NCBI RefSeq assembly: GCF_028532485.1
Contig: NZ_CP116942.1
Coordinates: forward strand, 372,001-436,000
DNA: 64,000 nucleotides
Direction of reading: 5' to 3'
Origin: Iamia majanohamensis
GTDB taxonomy: Bacteria; Actinomycetota; Acidimicrobiia; Acidimicrobiales; Iamiaceae
Part shown: in pieces, positions 27,164 to 37,562 of the stretch
How positions within the stretch are numbered: position 1 is the first letter of the stretch
Layout of the letters: each line of letters begins with the position of its first letter
Made by a program: the position numbers and the translations under genes
Notes under the pieces: model-generated
Seen by the model: the letters and a program-made list of their open reading frames with translations, nothing else
The model's database searches: none
What the model was told of the DNA's origin: nothing

Positions 27164-29083
27164 TCAGGTGCCGGAGGTGCGCTCCAGCTCGAGCACGCAG
27201 TTCCAGGTGACGACCTCGCGCAGGCCGGGCACCCCCAGGATCCACTTGTGGCGGGGCCAGTAGCGGGGGGAGGCCGAGGTCAGGCGCAGGCCGGGCCGGG
27301 ACCGCACGTCGGCCAGCACGGTGCCGACGTAGGTGGGCCACAGCTCCACGTAGGGCACGTTGACCCGGGGCTCGCCGAACAGGCGGCGCCAGAGGCGCAG
27401 GCCCCGGTCGGGGCCGAGCATGTGGAGGGGCACGATCTCGTGGCCGCCCCACGGCGAGTACCAGTTCGTCCAGCTGACCCACGCCCAGCCGCCGGGCTTG
27501 AGGACCCGCTCGATCTCGGTGAACACGGGCGGGGTGGCGGGGGTGTGCTCGAGCAGGTTGGAGCAGTAGACGCCGTCGAAGCTGGCGTCGGGGAACGGCA
27601 GGCGGGTGGCGTCGCCCTGCACCGAGCCCTCTAGCGGGGCGCCGGTGACGACGAGCTTGGCCCCGTCCATGTCGACGGGGACGACCTCGGCCCCGGCGGC
27701 GCGCATGGCGCGGGTGTCGTAGCCGTGGCCGCAGCCGAGGTCGAGCACCCGGCGCCCCTCGAACGGGTGGCGGAACTGGGCCACGGACCGCTGGGCCAGG
27801 GCCCGGTAGAAGGGGTCGGGATCGGTCTTCTCCCGGCTGAAGAGGCGGAGCAGCTCCCACGACGTCGGCAGCCGGACCTCGGCGTCGGGGCCGGGCGCGG
27901 CGGGCAGGGCCTCGCCGCCCGGCCGGGCCTCGGGCACGGGGCGGGCGGGCCGGGCCCGGCGGCGGGAGCGGGCCAGGCGGCCGGCGTCGACCGCCTCGTA
28001 GGCCACCTCCTCGAACCGGGTGGTGGTCGCGTCCCAGCCGAACTCCTCGGCCCGTTCGCGGGCCCCCTGGCCCAGCTTGGCCCGCAGGTCGTGGTTGCGA
28101 GCGAGCTCGATCCAGGCGTCGACGTAGTCGCCCTCGGTGTGGGCCAGCACCCCGGTGCGGCTGGCGACGACCGAGTCGCGGACGCCGGGGGCGTCGAAGG
28201 CGAGGGTGGGCGTGGCCTGGGCCGCGGCCTCCATCACCACCAGCCCCCAGCCCTCCAGCATCGACGGGTGCAGCAGGAGCCAGGCCTCGCCGTAGAGGCG
28301 GTCGCGGGTCGCCTCGTCGACGCGGCCGAGGAGCTCGAGGCCGGGCACGTCGAGGGCCTCGATGCGCTCGGCCTCCGGCCCCTCGCCGATGATGACCAGA
28401 CGGCCCCCGACGACGGGGTGGACCTGGCGCCACATGCGGGCGAGGAGGTCGTAGCGCTTGTGGGGGACGAGGCGGCCGACGGCCAGGAACAGCGGCTCGG
28501 GCGCCTCCGGGGCCACGTCCTCGGGGGCGGGGAGCTCGACGCCGTTGAGCACGATCCGGATCCGCTCGGGGGCCACGCCCAGGTCGATCAGGGCCTCGGC
28601 GCTCGAGGGCGAGACGGTGGCGTAGAGCGACGAGGCGTAGGCGAGCGGCATGGCCCGCCGCTCGAGGGTGCGGCCGAACGCGGCCACCGGCTTCGGGAAC
28701 CACTGCTCCCAGTGCTCGGTGTGGACGTGGTGCACGAAGCAGACGGTGGGCTCGCGTCGCCAGAGCGGCGTGTAGAAGGACATGCCGTTGGCGATGTCGA
28801 CCACCAGGTCGGCGTGGCGCTGGTGGCGCAGGTGGTCGACCGGGGCCCGCAGGTACTGGGAGAACTTCCCCCCGCCGTCGCGCACGGTGTACGGGTGCGT
28901 CGTGGTGGGTCCCCCGGCCCGCAGCTCCACCCGGTGGCCCCGCGCCGCGAGGCCGGTGGCGAGGTGGTCGATCATGACCTCGCTGCCGCCGGCCAGGGGG
29001 TGGCTGGTGTCGCGCCACGCGTTGATCGCGATGTGCAGGGGGCGAGGCGTCGCCCCCCGGCCACCGGTCACCGCTGCGGTCAT
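27164..29083 (-). CDS. GT4 glycosyltransferase fused to a class I SAM methyltransferase
   Basis: A 639-residue two-domain protein. The GT-B glycosyltransferase (about 15-370) has HIAINAWRDTSHPLAGGSE at its start, AVGRLVPHKRYDLL and the GT4 E-x7-E pair E277/E285 in LEGWGLVVMEAAAQATP. An Arg/Pro-rich linker (about 372-402) leads to a methyltransferase domain (about 405-639) with motif I VLDLGCGHGYD (446-456), VPVDMDG, a late motif FDGVYCSNLLEH and ERVLKPGGWAWVS. One chain would therefore build and methylate a surface sugar. The ATG at 29083 has AGGAGGGG 7 bases upstream; a longer reading to 29146 has none. No stop or frameshift breaks the joint. Confidence 0.9.
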   Translation of the reverse strand: MTAAVTGGRGATPRPLHIAINAWRDTSHPLAGGSEVMIDHLATGLAARGHRVELRAGGPTTTHPYTVRDGGGKFSQYLRAPVDHLRHQRHADLVVDIANGMSFYTPLWRREPTVCFVHHVHTEHWEQWFPKPVAAFGRTLERRAMPLAYASSLYATVSPSSAEALIDLGVAPERIRIVLNGVELPAPEDVAPEAPEPLFLAVGRLVPHKRYDLLARMWRQVHPVVGGRLVIIGEGPEAERIEALDVPGLELLGRVDEATRDRLYGEAWLLLHPSMLEGWGLVVMEAAAQATPTLAFDAPGVRDSVVASRTGVLAHTEGDYVDAWIELARNHDLRAKLGQGARERAEEFGWDATTTRFEEVAYEAVDAGRLARSRRRARPARPVPEARPGGEALPAAPGPDAEVRLPTSWELLRLFSREKTDPDPFYRALAQRSVAQFRHPFEGRRVLDLGCGHGYDTRAMRAAGAEVVPVDMDGAKLVVTGAPLEGSVQGDATRLPFPDASFDGVYCSNLLEHTPATPPVFTEIERVLKPGGWAWVSWTNWYSPWGGHEIVPLHMLGPDRGLRLWRRLFGEPRVNVPYVELWPTYVGTVLADVRSRPGLRLTSASPRYWPRHKWILGVPGLREVVTWNCVLELERTSGT

Positions 29084-29147
29084 CCGGAGCCCCTCCTGTC
29101 GGTCCGTCCGCCGGCCACGGCCCCGGAGGGCGGTGGCGGGTCGCACG

Positions 29148-29153
29148 ACTCTA
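29148..29153 (-). promoter_or_regulatory. Predicted -10 box (TAGAGT) of the GT4-methyltransferase gene
   Basis: On the minus strand TAGAGT lies 64 bases before the ATG at 29083, giving a leader of about 55 bases with a strong AGGAGGGG ribosome binding site. Confidence 0.35.
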
Positions 29154-29157
29154 GGGC

Positions 29158-31164
29158 GTGGCCCCGAGCGGGTGCACCTGGCCGGTGGGCGTGCCGCTCG
29201 GCGCGGCCGGGCGGCGGCGGTGCGCGAACCTGCCCGGCGTGGTGACCGGGCCCGCCGACGTCGAGGGGGCCGTGGCCGCGCCCGCCGGGCCCGACGGGCG
29301 GCGCGACCTGGCCCTCGCCTGGCTGGCGGGCGCGGTGGCCGCGCTGGTGGTGGTCGCCCCGGGCCTGGCCCCGGGGGCGTGGCTCAACGTCGACCTGGTG
29401 GTGACCCCGGTGACCCCGGTGCCGAGCGGCGTCTGGGGGCTGGGCCCCGAGCTGCCCCGGCGGGTGCCGTTCATGCTCCCGTTCGCCTGGCTCTCGGCGC
29501 TCGTCCCGGGCGAGCTGCCCGTGAAGCTGGCGGTGCTCGCCGCCCTCGCGTCCACCGTCGCCGGCACGTGGCGCCTCGTCGGCCGCTGGGACCCCGGCTC
29601 TCCCGTCGTGGCCCGCCTCGCCGCCGGCCTGCTGGTGGGGGTCGGCCCCTTCGCGGTGACCCGGGCCGGCGTCGGCCACCTCGGCCTCACCTTCGCCCTG
29701 GCCCTGCTGCCGTGGGCCCTGCCCACCCTGCTGCGCCCCCTGGACCGGGTGCCGGCCACCACCCTCTGGTGCCTGGCGCTGGGTGCCTGCGGCCCCTTCG
29801 GCGGCACCGTGGCCCTCCCGGTGGTGGCGGTCGGCCTCCTGGCCGGGGATGCGACCCGCCCGGGTCGCCGCCTCGCCGGGCTGCGGACCCTCGCCCTGGC
29901 CGTGGCGGCCCAGGCCCCCTGGCTGGTCCCGACCCTGGCGGTCGCGGCGCTGGGCACCCGGGTGGGCTCGGCCGGCGACTTCACCACCGACGGCGGGGGC
30001 GCAGGCGGCCTGCTCCGGCTGCTGGCCGGCCACGGCTTCTGGCTCGAGGGCTCCCAGGTGGGTCGGGGCCAGGGCTGGGAGGTCCCGGTGGCCGGGCTCG
30101 CCCTCGCCGCCCTCGCCGTGGTCGGGCTCCGCCGGCTCCCGGAGGAGGTGCGCCGGCCGGCCTGGGCCCTCGCCGGCCTGGGCCTCGTCGGTGCCGCCGC
30201 CTCGGCCCTGCCGGGGGTGGACCGGGCCTTCGCCTGGGCCACGGAGCGCTCGGTCCTCGTGGCGCTGCGGGAGGGGCAGCGCCTCCTGTGCCTGTACGTG
30301 GTGGTGGTCGGTCCGGCCGCCGCCCTGGGCGCCGCCCACCTGGCCCGTCGCCTGGCGGGCTGGGGACGAGAGGTCGTGGCGGTGCTGCCCCTGGCCCTGG
30401 CCGTGGCCCTCGCCCTGCCCGGGGCGTGGGGCGCGGGCGGCGGCCTGGAGCCGGTCACCCTGCCGCCCGGCTGGGGACAGGTGCGCGAGGCGGTGCGGGC
30501 GGCCCCCGGCACGGTGGTCGTGGTGCCGTGGCGGTCCTACCCCCTCCTCCCGCTGGACGGCGTGCGCCGGCGGGTGCTGAACCCGATGCCGATCTACCTC
30601 GGCGGGGACGTGCTGGCCTCGAGCGACCCGGGCTTCGACGACGGCACCCGGGAGCGGAGCGATCCCCGCGAGCCCCGGGCCGAGGCCCTGGCGGCCCGCC
30701 TGGCGGGCGGCGAGGATGTGGCCGCCGAGCTGGCCGACCTGGGCGTGCGCTGGGTGGTGTCGCTCGAGGTGGCCGACGAGGCGGGTGGGGCCGCGGCCGA
30801 CCTCCCCGGCCTCCGGCCCGAGGTGACGACCCGCGCCATCACGCTCCACGAGGTGCCCGGGTGGGCCCCGGCCCGGGACGCGTCCGGTCGGCCGGTGGCG
30901 GTGGACCGGCCGGTGGCACCGGTTCTGCGCACCGCCGCCGGGCCGGTGCGGGTGGCCGCCCCCGGCTCGGGCGGGTGGTGGCGGGGCACCACCGCCGCCG
31001 CCACCGAGGACGGGCTCCTCGTCCTGCCGGCGGGGTCGGGGCCCGCGCTCTACCCCGCCGCGCTGGCCGTGGGCCTCGCCGACGTCACCGCCGTGGCCCT
31101 GGCCGCGCTGGCGCTCCGGGCCCGCCGACGGGCTCACATCTCGCCTGGACAGGCCGATGATTGA
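29158..31164 (+). CDS. Polytopic membrane protein, possible GT-C glycosyltransferase
   Basis: A 668-residue protein with about ten hydrophobic segments up to residue 430, an extracytoplasmic C-terminal part (about 440-640; TVVVVPWRSYPLLPLDGVRR, PMPIYLGGDVLASSDPGFDD) and a final helix before an Arg-rich tail. The layout of many helices followed by an exported domain is like GT-C polyprenyl-sugar transferases, and the first loop contains NVDLVVTPV, where such enzymes carry an acidic residue; I see no decisive motif. A GTG at 29158 opens the frame; another in-frame GTG at 29242 would begin just before the first helix. It is divergent from the GT4-methyltransferase gene and close to the AftD-like gene, fitting a shared glycan role. 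Confidence 0.75.
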   Translation: MAPSGCTWPVGVPLGAAGRRRCANLPGVVTGPADVEGAVAAPAGPDGRRDLALAWLAGAVAALVVVAPGLAPGAWLNVDLVVTPVTPVPSGVWGLGPELPRRVPFMLPFAWLSALVPGELPVKLAVLAALASTVAGTWRLVGRWDPGSPVVARLAAGLLVGVGPFAVTRAGVGHLGLTFALALLPWALPTLLRPLDRVPATTLWCLALGACGPFGGTVALPVVAVGLLAGDATRPGRRLAGLRTLALAVAAQAPWLVPTLAVAALGTRVGSAGDFTTDGGGAGGLLRLLAGHGFWLEGSQVGRGQGWEVPVAGLALAALAVVGLRRLPEEVRRPAWALAGLGLVGAAASALPGVDRAFAWATERSVLVALREGQRLLCLYVVVVGPAAALGAAHLARRLAGWGREVVAVLPLALAVALALPGAWGAGGGLEPVTLPPGWGQVREAVRAAPGTVVVVPWRSYPLLPLDGVRRRVLNPMPIYLGGDVLASSDPGFDDGTRERSDPREPRAEALAARLAGGEDVAAELADLGVRWVVSLEVADEAGGAAADLPGLRPEVTTRAITLHEVPGWAPARDASGRPVAVDRPVAPVLRTAAGPVRVAAPGSGGWWRGTTAAATEDGLLVLPAGSGPALYPAALAVGLADVTAVALAALALRARRRAHISPGQADD

Positions 31165-31189
31165 CCTGTCGGCAGGGTGTGACTACTGT
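31161..31189 (+). promoter_or_regulatory. Strong sigma-70-type promoter (TTGACC-N17-TACTGT)
   Basis: TTGACC (31161-31166) and TACTGT (31184-31189) are exactly 17 bases apart, the best-matching promoter in the window. The -35 box overlaps the stop codon of the preceding gene. It drives the LAxTG protein at 31225, with a leader of about 28 bases carrying GGAGG. Confidence 0.65.
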
Positions 31190-31224
31190 GCCGACATCAA
31201 ACCCCCGGGGTCGGAGGACTTCAC

Positions 31225-31782
31225 ATGCGTCAGGTCATGAAGGTTGTTGCGGGCATCGGTGTCGCCCTGCTCGTGCTCGTCGGGTTCTCCGGCGTCGCCG
31301 GGGCCCAGTACGAGCCCTCCGACGAGGTGCTGGAGTTCGACTTCCCCAGCCAGGTGCAGGCGGGAGGCGAGCTCAACGTCTCCGGCAACTGCTCCATCGA
31401 GGGCGAGGACGTCACCTTCACCCTGGGCGACATCACCCTCGGCACCGTGACCCCGGACGAGAACGGTGACTTCAGCGCCACCTTCACCGTCCCCGCCGAC
31501 CTCGCCCCCGGCACCTACACCCTGGCCGGCACCTGCGGCGACCAGCTCGTCGCCGAGGGCACCGTCGAGGTGCTCGGCGCCGGCGGCTCCAACGGCGGCG
31601 GTGGCACCGGCGCCGGTGGCGTGGGCAACAACGGCTCCAGCGGTGGCTCCACCAACACCGGCAGCACCCCGCTGGCCCGGACCGGCTTCGACGCCCGCCC
31701 GGTCGTCACCCTGGGCGCCGCCGCCCTGGTGCTCGGCGGTGCGGCCGTCTACGGCAGCCGCCGTCGCCGCTCCATCGCCTGA
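31225..31782 (+). CDS. Secreted Ig-like protein with LAxTG cell-wall sorting signal
   Basis: A 185-residue precursor. A signal peptide (residues about 1-27, ending GVAGAQ) leads to an all-beta, Ig-like domain (about 28-115) with two Cys in ELNVSGNCSIEGE and TYTLAGTCGDQL that may form a disulfide. A Gly/Asn/Ser-rich linker follows, then LARTG, a hydrophobic stretch and SRRRR. As LAxTG is the class E sortase motif, it is expected to be attached to the cell wall. GGAGG lies about 8 bases before the ATG, and the promoter is strong, so it may be abundant. The C-terminal half is like that of the small protein at 10890-11168. Confidence 0.8.
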   Translation: MRQVMKVVAGIGVALLVLVGFSGVAGAQYEPSDEVLEFDFPSQVQAGGELNVSGNCSIEGEDVTFTLGDITLGTVTPDENGDFSATFTVPADLAPGTYTLAGTCGDQLVAEGTVEVLGAGGSNGGGGTGAGGVGNNGSSGGSTNTGSTPLARTGFDARPVVTLGAAALVLGGAAVYGSRRRRSIA

Positions 31783-31802
31783 TCCCTCCTCCGAGATCTG
31801 CT

Positions 31803-31834
31803 CGACGGCCGGCCCCTCCGGGGGCCGGCCGTCG
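31803..31834 (+). terminator. Perfect 14-bp hairpin terminator
   Basis: CGACGGCCGGCCCC and its exact complement flank a TCCG loop, 20 bases after the LAxTG gene stop. There is no T run, as is usual for GC-rich actinobacterial terminators. Confidence 0.7.
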
Positions 31835-32037
31835 GCGTTCCCGGGCGCCGTGGGCCCCCTCCGTCACGGGCGGGGCCCGCAGGTGCCGTCGCGAGGGGTC
31901 GATCCCCTCTCCCCGGTGACCGGCGGGCGGCGCTGCTCCCGGGCGGGGATGTCGCCCCCCGGCCCCGGCTGACCGCCGTGGGCCGACCGGGCCCCGCCGC
32001 CCTCGCCCGCCGAGCCGCCCGCCGCCGGGGCCCGGGC

Positions 32038-32102
32038 GTCCCGGGCCACGGGTGGGGCCACCTGCCGCCCCCGGGCACGGCTGAGGGCCCCCACCGCCGG
32101 GC
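32038..32102 (+). repeat. Diverged direct repeat, copy A
   Basis: A segment of 65 bases starting GTCCCGGGCCAC, aligned end to end with copy B at 32190-32255 with about eleven substitutions and one gap. Copies are 152 bases apart. The shared middle CCTGCCGC and GCTGAGGG words are the best-kept parts. Confidence 0.5.
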
Positions 32103-32189
32103 ATGATGAGGCCGCCCTGCGGGCCGATCCGCTGCGGTCTCCCGATCGGCCTGGGCTCCTCGGTGCCGGGGGGCAGGCCTGGAGCGCAC

Positions 32190-32255
32190 GTCCCGAGCCA
32201 CCGCTCGGGCCGCCTGCCGCTCCCCGGCGCAGCTGAGGGGCCCCCGCCGCCGAGC
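32190..32255 (+). repeat. Diverged direct repeat, copy B
   Basis: A segment of 66 bases starting GTCCCGAGCCAC, the second copy of the repeat at 32038-32102. Confidence 0.5.
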
Positions 32256-32425
32256 CCTCCTGGCCCTGGACGACCCCCGTGGGCGACCGCCCGGCACCCG
32301 GAGGCCCCCGGTCCGATGCCCGGGCACCCGGAGGCGGCACGGTGACCGCTGGGCGCCGATGCGGGGACGAGAGGGGCCCCGACGCCCGGGGCCGGGCGGC
32401 CTCGGTCCCGGTGCAGCCTCCCGGC

Positions 32426-33661
32426 TCAGGCCGCGGGGGTGGGGGTGGCCTCGTCCTCGGTGGCGGCCCGGCGTCCGCTGACGGCCAGGGCCACAGCGAC
32501 CACCACGAGGGGCGCCAGGCCGGCGACGACGACCGAGGCGGGGACGACGAGGGAGGCGGCGGGCGCCCAGGTCGACGCCCGGTCGAGGACCCAGCGCTGC
32601 CAGGGCGCCCACACCACGAGGGCGGCGCCCACCGCGGCCGCCCCCTGGCCCACCGAGACCTCGCCCGTGCGGGGATGCAGGGCGAGGGCGGCGGCCAGGA
32701 CGGGGAGGAGGAAGATGGCGGCCGGCAGGCACAGGCAGGCGGCGCCGAAGGCGGCCCCGGCGAGCGCGGCCCGACCGGTGGTGCGGGTCTCGGGGTCGCC
32801 CAGGGCGACGGTGGCGGCCACGAGGGCGGCGGCCAGGCAGGCGGCCAGGTCGGCCCGGGCCACCACCAGCACCACCCCGGTGGCGCCGCCGGCGACCAGC
32901 GCGGTCCGGGCGCCGGTGCGCCGGGCGACGGTGGCGGCGACGAGGGCCATGGCGGCCACGCCGGCGGCCGCCGTCCACCACCGGGTGGGGCCGGGGGCCA
33001 CCGCGGTCAGGGCCACGGGGAGAGGGGGCGAGGTGGCATCGGTCCGCACTGTCCCGTTGACGACCCGTCCCCAGCCGGTGCCCAGGCGGACCTGGGTGGC
33101 CACCTCCCGGGTGGCGAGGGGCGGGGCCGGGGCGGTGAGGCCCAGGACCACCAGGGCGGCGACCCCCAGCGCCAGGGGGGCGGCCACGCCGGCCAGGCGG
33201 GCGGTCCAGGGCGCCGCCGCCGTCCCGGCCGGGTCGGAGGACCCGTCACGGCCGCCGGCGGGCGTCGCCGGGCGGGGCAGGCGCAGGGTGAGGGTGACCG
33301 CCACGACGAGCAGGAGGATCCCGGCGGCGGTGGCGCAGGCCGCGGCCACCGGGCGCTGGTCGGCGAAGGAGGAGCTCAGGGCCTGGCGGGAGAGGGGGGC
33401 CTCGACCATGGTCGCCACCGCGGCCCCGAGGACCAGGAGGGCGGCGGCCACGGTGACCGGGGCGGTGGAGCGCCGGGCCGTCCCGAGGACGCCGAGCAAC
33501 GCCACCAGGGCGCCGGGGGCGCCGCCGAGCAGGGCGCCGGCGAGCACGAGCGGCACCCCCCGGGCGGCCAGGGCCAGGAGGGTCTCCTCGGGGCGCGCCG
33601 AGCCCGGTGCCGACGGGGCGTCGCCCCGGTGCTCGACGTCGGGGTCGAGGTCGGTGGTCAC
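32426..33661 (-). CDS. Polytopic membrane protein of unknown function
   Basis: A 411-residue, Ala/Val/Leu-rich protein with about ten predicted membrane helices and short loops; the one longer exported loop (about residues 185-220, with LATREVATQVRLGTGWGRVV) may face outside. It ends in an acidic, Pro-rich tail. The first 30 residues (MTTDLDPDVEHRGD) are cytoplasmic and acidic. I recognise no transporter or glycosyltransferase signature; the pattern could fit a GT-C/GT87-like enzyme, but no catalytic acid motif stands out. A GTG at 33661 follows a TAGGGT box some 20-25 bases upstream. It follows the lectin-like gene on the same strand by 64 bp. Confidence 0.65.
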   Translation of the reverse strand: MTTDLDPDVEHRGDAPSAPGSARPEETLLALAARGVPLVLAGALLGGAPGALVALLGVLGTARRSTAPVTVAAALLVLGAAVATMVEAPLSRQALSSSFADQRPVAAACATAAGILLLVVAVTLTLRLPRPATPAGGRDGSSDPAGTAAAPWTARLAGVAAPLALGVAALVVLGLTAPAPPLATREVATQVRLGTGWGRVVNGTVRTDATSPPLPVALTAVAPGPTRWWTAAAGVAAMALVAATVARRTGARTALVAGGATGVVLVVARADLAACLAAALVAATVALGDPETRTTGRAALAGAAFGAACLCLPAAIFLLPVLAAALALHPRTGEVSVGQGAAAVGAALVVWAPWQRWVLDRASTWAPAASLVVPASVVVAGLAPLVVVAVALAVSGRRAATEDEATPTPAA

Positions 33662-33725
33662 GTCGGTGGGAGCCGTGTCGGCACCCTAGGGGCCGGGGTG
33701 CGGGCGGTCGGCCCGAGGGTGGGCG

Positions 33726-34718
33726 TCAGCCGCCCGCGGTGGTCTCGGTGCCGCCGCCGTCGGCGGGCTCGGAGGTCTCGCCCTCGTCGGCGGGGGCCTC
33801 GCCCTCCTCGTCGGCGGGCAGGCCGCCGCCGTCGGCGCCGATGATGCCCTCACCGGTGGGGCCGCCGGCGGTGAAGTCGTCCCAGCGGGCCTCGCCCACG
33901 TCGGGGACCTCGTCGGTGCCCCGGGCGGTGAGCCCGACCCGGCCGGTGCCGGCGAGGTAGGGGTCGTCGAAGGTGTCGACGACCTTGCCGTCGACCACGA
34001 CCTGGATCTGCTCGCCGGTGAGGATGACGCCGATGGAGGCGCCGTCGGCCACGGGCACGTCCTTCACCTGGCGGAAGACGCCGAAGCTGCCCTCGGGGCC
34101 CTGGGCCTCGTTCTCGACCTTGATGATGTTGAGGGCGGCGAACTCGGGGACGGGCTCGATGGCCCAGAAGTGGAACTCGTCCTGGTAGCGGAAGGTCAGC
34201 CCGGCGCCGGTGATGGCCTTGGTGAGCCGCACCTGGCTCTGCTGGTCGGGGTAGCCGACGTCGACGACCATGAAGTTCCGGGTGGCCGAGGGGGCGACGA
34301 GGGCGACCTCGCCGTCGCGGATGTCCCAGGTGCCGTTGATGAACTCCCAGGCCGCCCCGCTGGGCAGGGCGTCGACGCCACCGGCGGTGTCGGCCCGGTC
34401 GAAGGTGTCGTTGGTGCCGGTGATGCTCACCGCCTCGCCCGAGCTGGAGGTCCCGCCGTCGGCGGCCGCGGCCTCGGTGGAGCCGCTGGTGCCCCCGGCG
34501 TCGTCGGAGCCGCCGTCGCGGGTGAGGACGAAGCCGAGCAGGGCGATGATCACGAAGGCGACGCCGGCGATGACGACGATGCGCCGACGCTCCTCGGGGA
34601 CGGCCTCGTCGTCCTCGGCGGGGGCCTCGTCGCGGTCGGTGACCGTGGTGGAGGTGAAGGACGGGCCGGGGGTGGCGTCGCCGTCCTCGTCGGGCTGACG
34701 GTCGTCCTCGGTGTCCAC
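33726..34718 (-). CDS. Membrane-anchored protein with exported lectin-like domain (paralogue of 12459-13331)
   Basis: A 330-residue protein with an acidic cytoplasmic start, one membrane helix (about 46-68, RIVVIAGVAFVIIALLGFVL), a Gly/Ser/Thr-rich spacer, then a beta-sandwich domain (about 105-285) with AAWEFINGTWDIRDGEVALV, GLTFRYQDEFHFWAIEP and a closing strand GEARWDDFTAGG. The tail is Asp/Glu/Gly-rich. The domain matches the protein at 12459-13331 in strand order and key words (AWE...W..DG/EG; dGLtFR...fWai), so the two are paralogues. The GTG at 34718 is preferred over the in-frame GTG at 34724 because AGGAGG is 6 bases before it. Ligand unknown; sugar binding is a guess from the fold. 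Confidence 0.75.
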   Translation of the reverse strand: MDTEDDRQPDEDGDATPGPSFTSTTVTDRDEAPAEDDEAVPEERRRIVVIAGVAFVIIALLGFVLTRDGGSDDAGGTSGSTEAAAADGGTSSSGEAVSITGTNDTFDRADTAGGVDALPSGAAWEFINGTWDIRDGEVALVAPSATRNFMVVDVGYPDQQSQVRLTKAITGAGLTFRYQDEFHFWAIEPVPEFAALNIIKVENEAQGPEGSFGVFRQVKDVPVADGASIGVILTGEQIQVVVDGKVVDTFDDPYLAGTGRVGLTARGTDEVPDVGEARWDDFTAGGPTGEGIIGADGGGLPADEEGEAPADEGETSEPADGGGTETTAGG

Positions 34719-34818
34719 TTGCACCCTCCTCGTGGCAGCGACCGCGCCGTCGCGGCCGGTCGGTCAACGTTACTCGGCGCCCCCGGGCCGGCGGCAGCCG
34801 CGACCCGGGGGCCGCAGG

Positions 34819-37167
<2,349 letters not shown>

Positions 37168-37562
37168 CGGTCAACCTCTCGTGGGAAGCGCTCCGTGGGG
37201 CCACGGCACGACGTGCTGCGGCGGGGGCGCGAGCCCGCCCGGCCGCCGGGCAGCGCGCACTGTGCTACCTGCCTGGCGCCCGTGCGCGCAAAACACCGGT
37301 GCGACAGGCGTGGCGCCCGATGTGACGATGCTGTGTCGATCCGGTGACAGGTCCGGTGAGGCGGCCCCCGGCCCTCTAGGGTCGGTCTGTCTCACAGGGC
37401 CGCATCGACGCGGCCTGCCTGACGCGGAGACGCACCGACCACCCGCCCCGCCCGGGGCCCGGGACCGGGGCGATGGCTGCGGCGGGGTCGTGGGTGGGGG
37501 CCGGATCCGGTGCCCACGTGCGTCGTGTGGGGCAGACGCGAACCCTCATCACGGAGATCCTC
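37168..37562 (+). other. Intergenic region between hppA and the osmoprotectant-binding gene
   Basis: About 395 bases between divergent genes, so it must carry both promoters. I see no convincing paired -35/-10 set: a TAGGGT at 37377-37382 is the best plus-strand -10 candidate. A 10-base palindrome CCGGATCCGG is at 37501-37510. No riboswitch consensus that I know (including the c-di-AMP class) could be matched. GGAGA at 37553-37557 is the ribosome binding site of the binding-protein gene. Confidence 0.4.

Larger units (their letters stand above)
31835..32425 (+). other. Gene-free stretch with diverged direct repeats
   Basis: About 590 bases between the terminator and the next gene end. Reading frames here lack the codon bias and any protein motif. 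It holds two copies of a segment of about 65 bp (32038-32102 and 32190-32255) that match at about four in five positions, plus a 12-base word GCACCCGGAGGC found twice near 32297-32336. No promoter or RNA gene was recognised. Confidence 0.55.

Noticed and set aside
37168-37562. c-di-AMP (ydaO) or other riboswitch before the osmoprotectant-binding gene or hppA
   Set aside because: The region is right for it, but I could not match the conserved G-rich and GAA-containing segments; a covariance search would decide.
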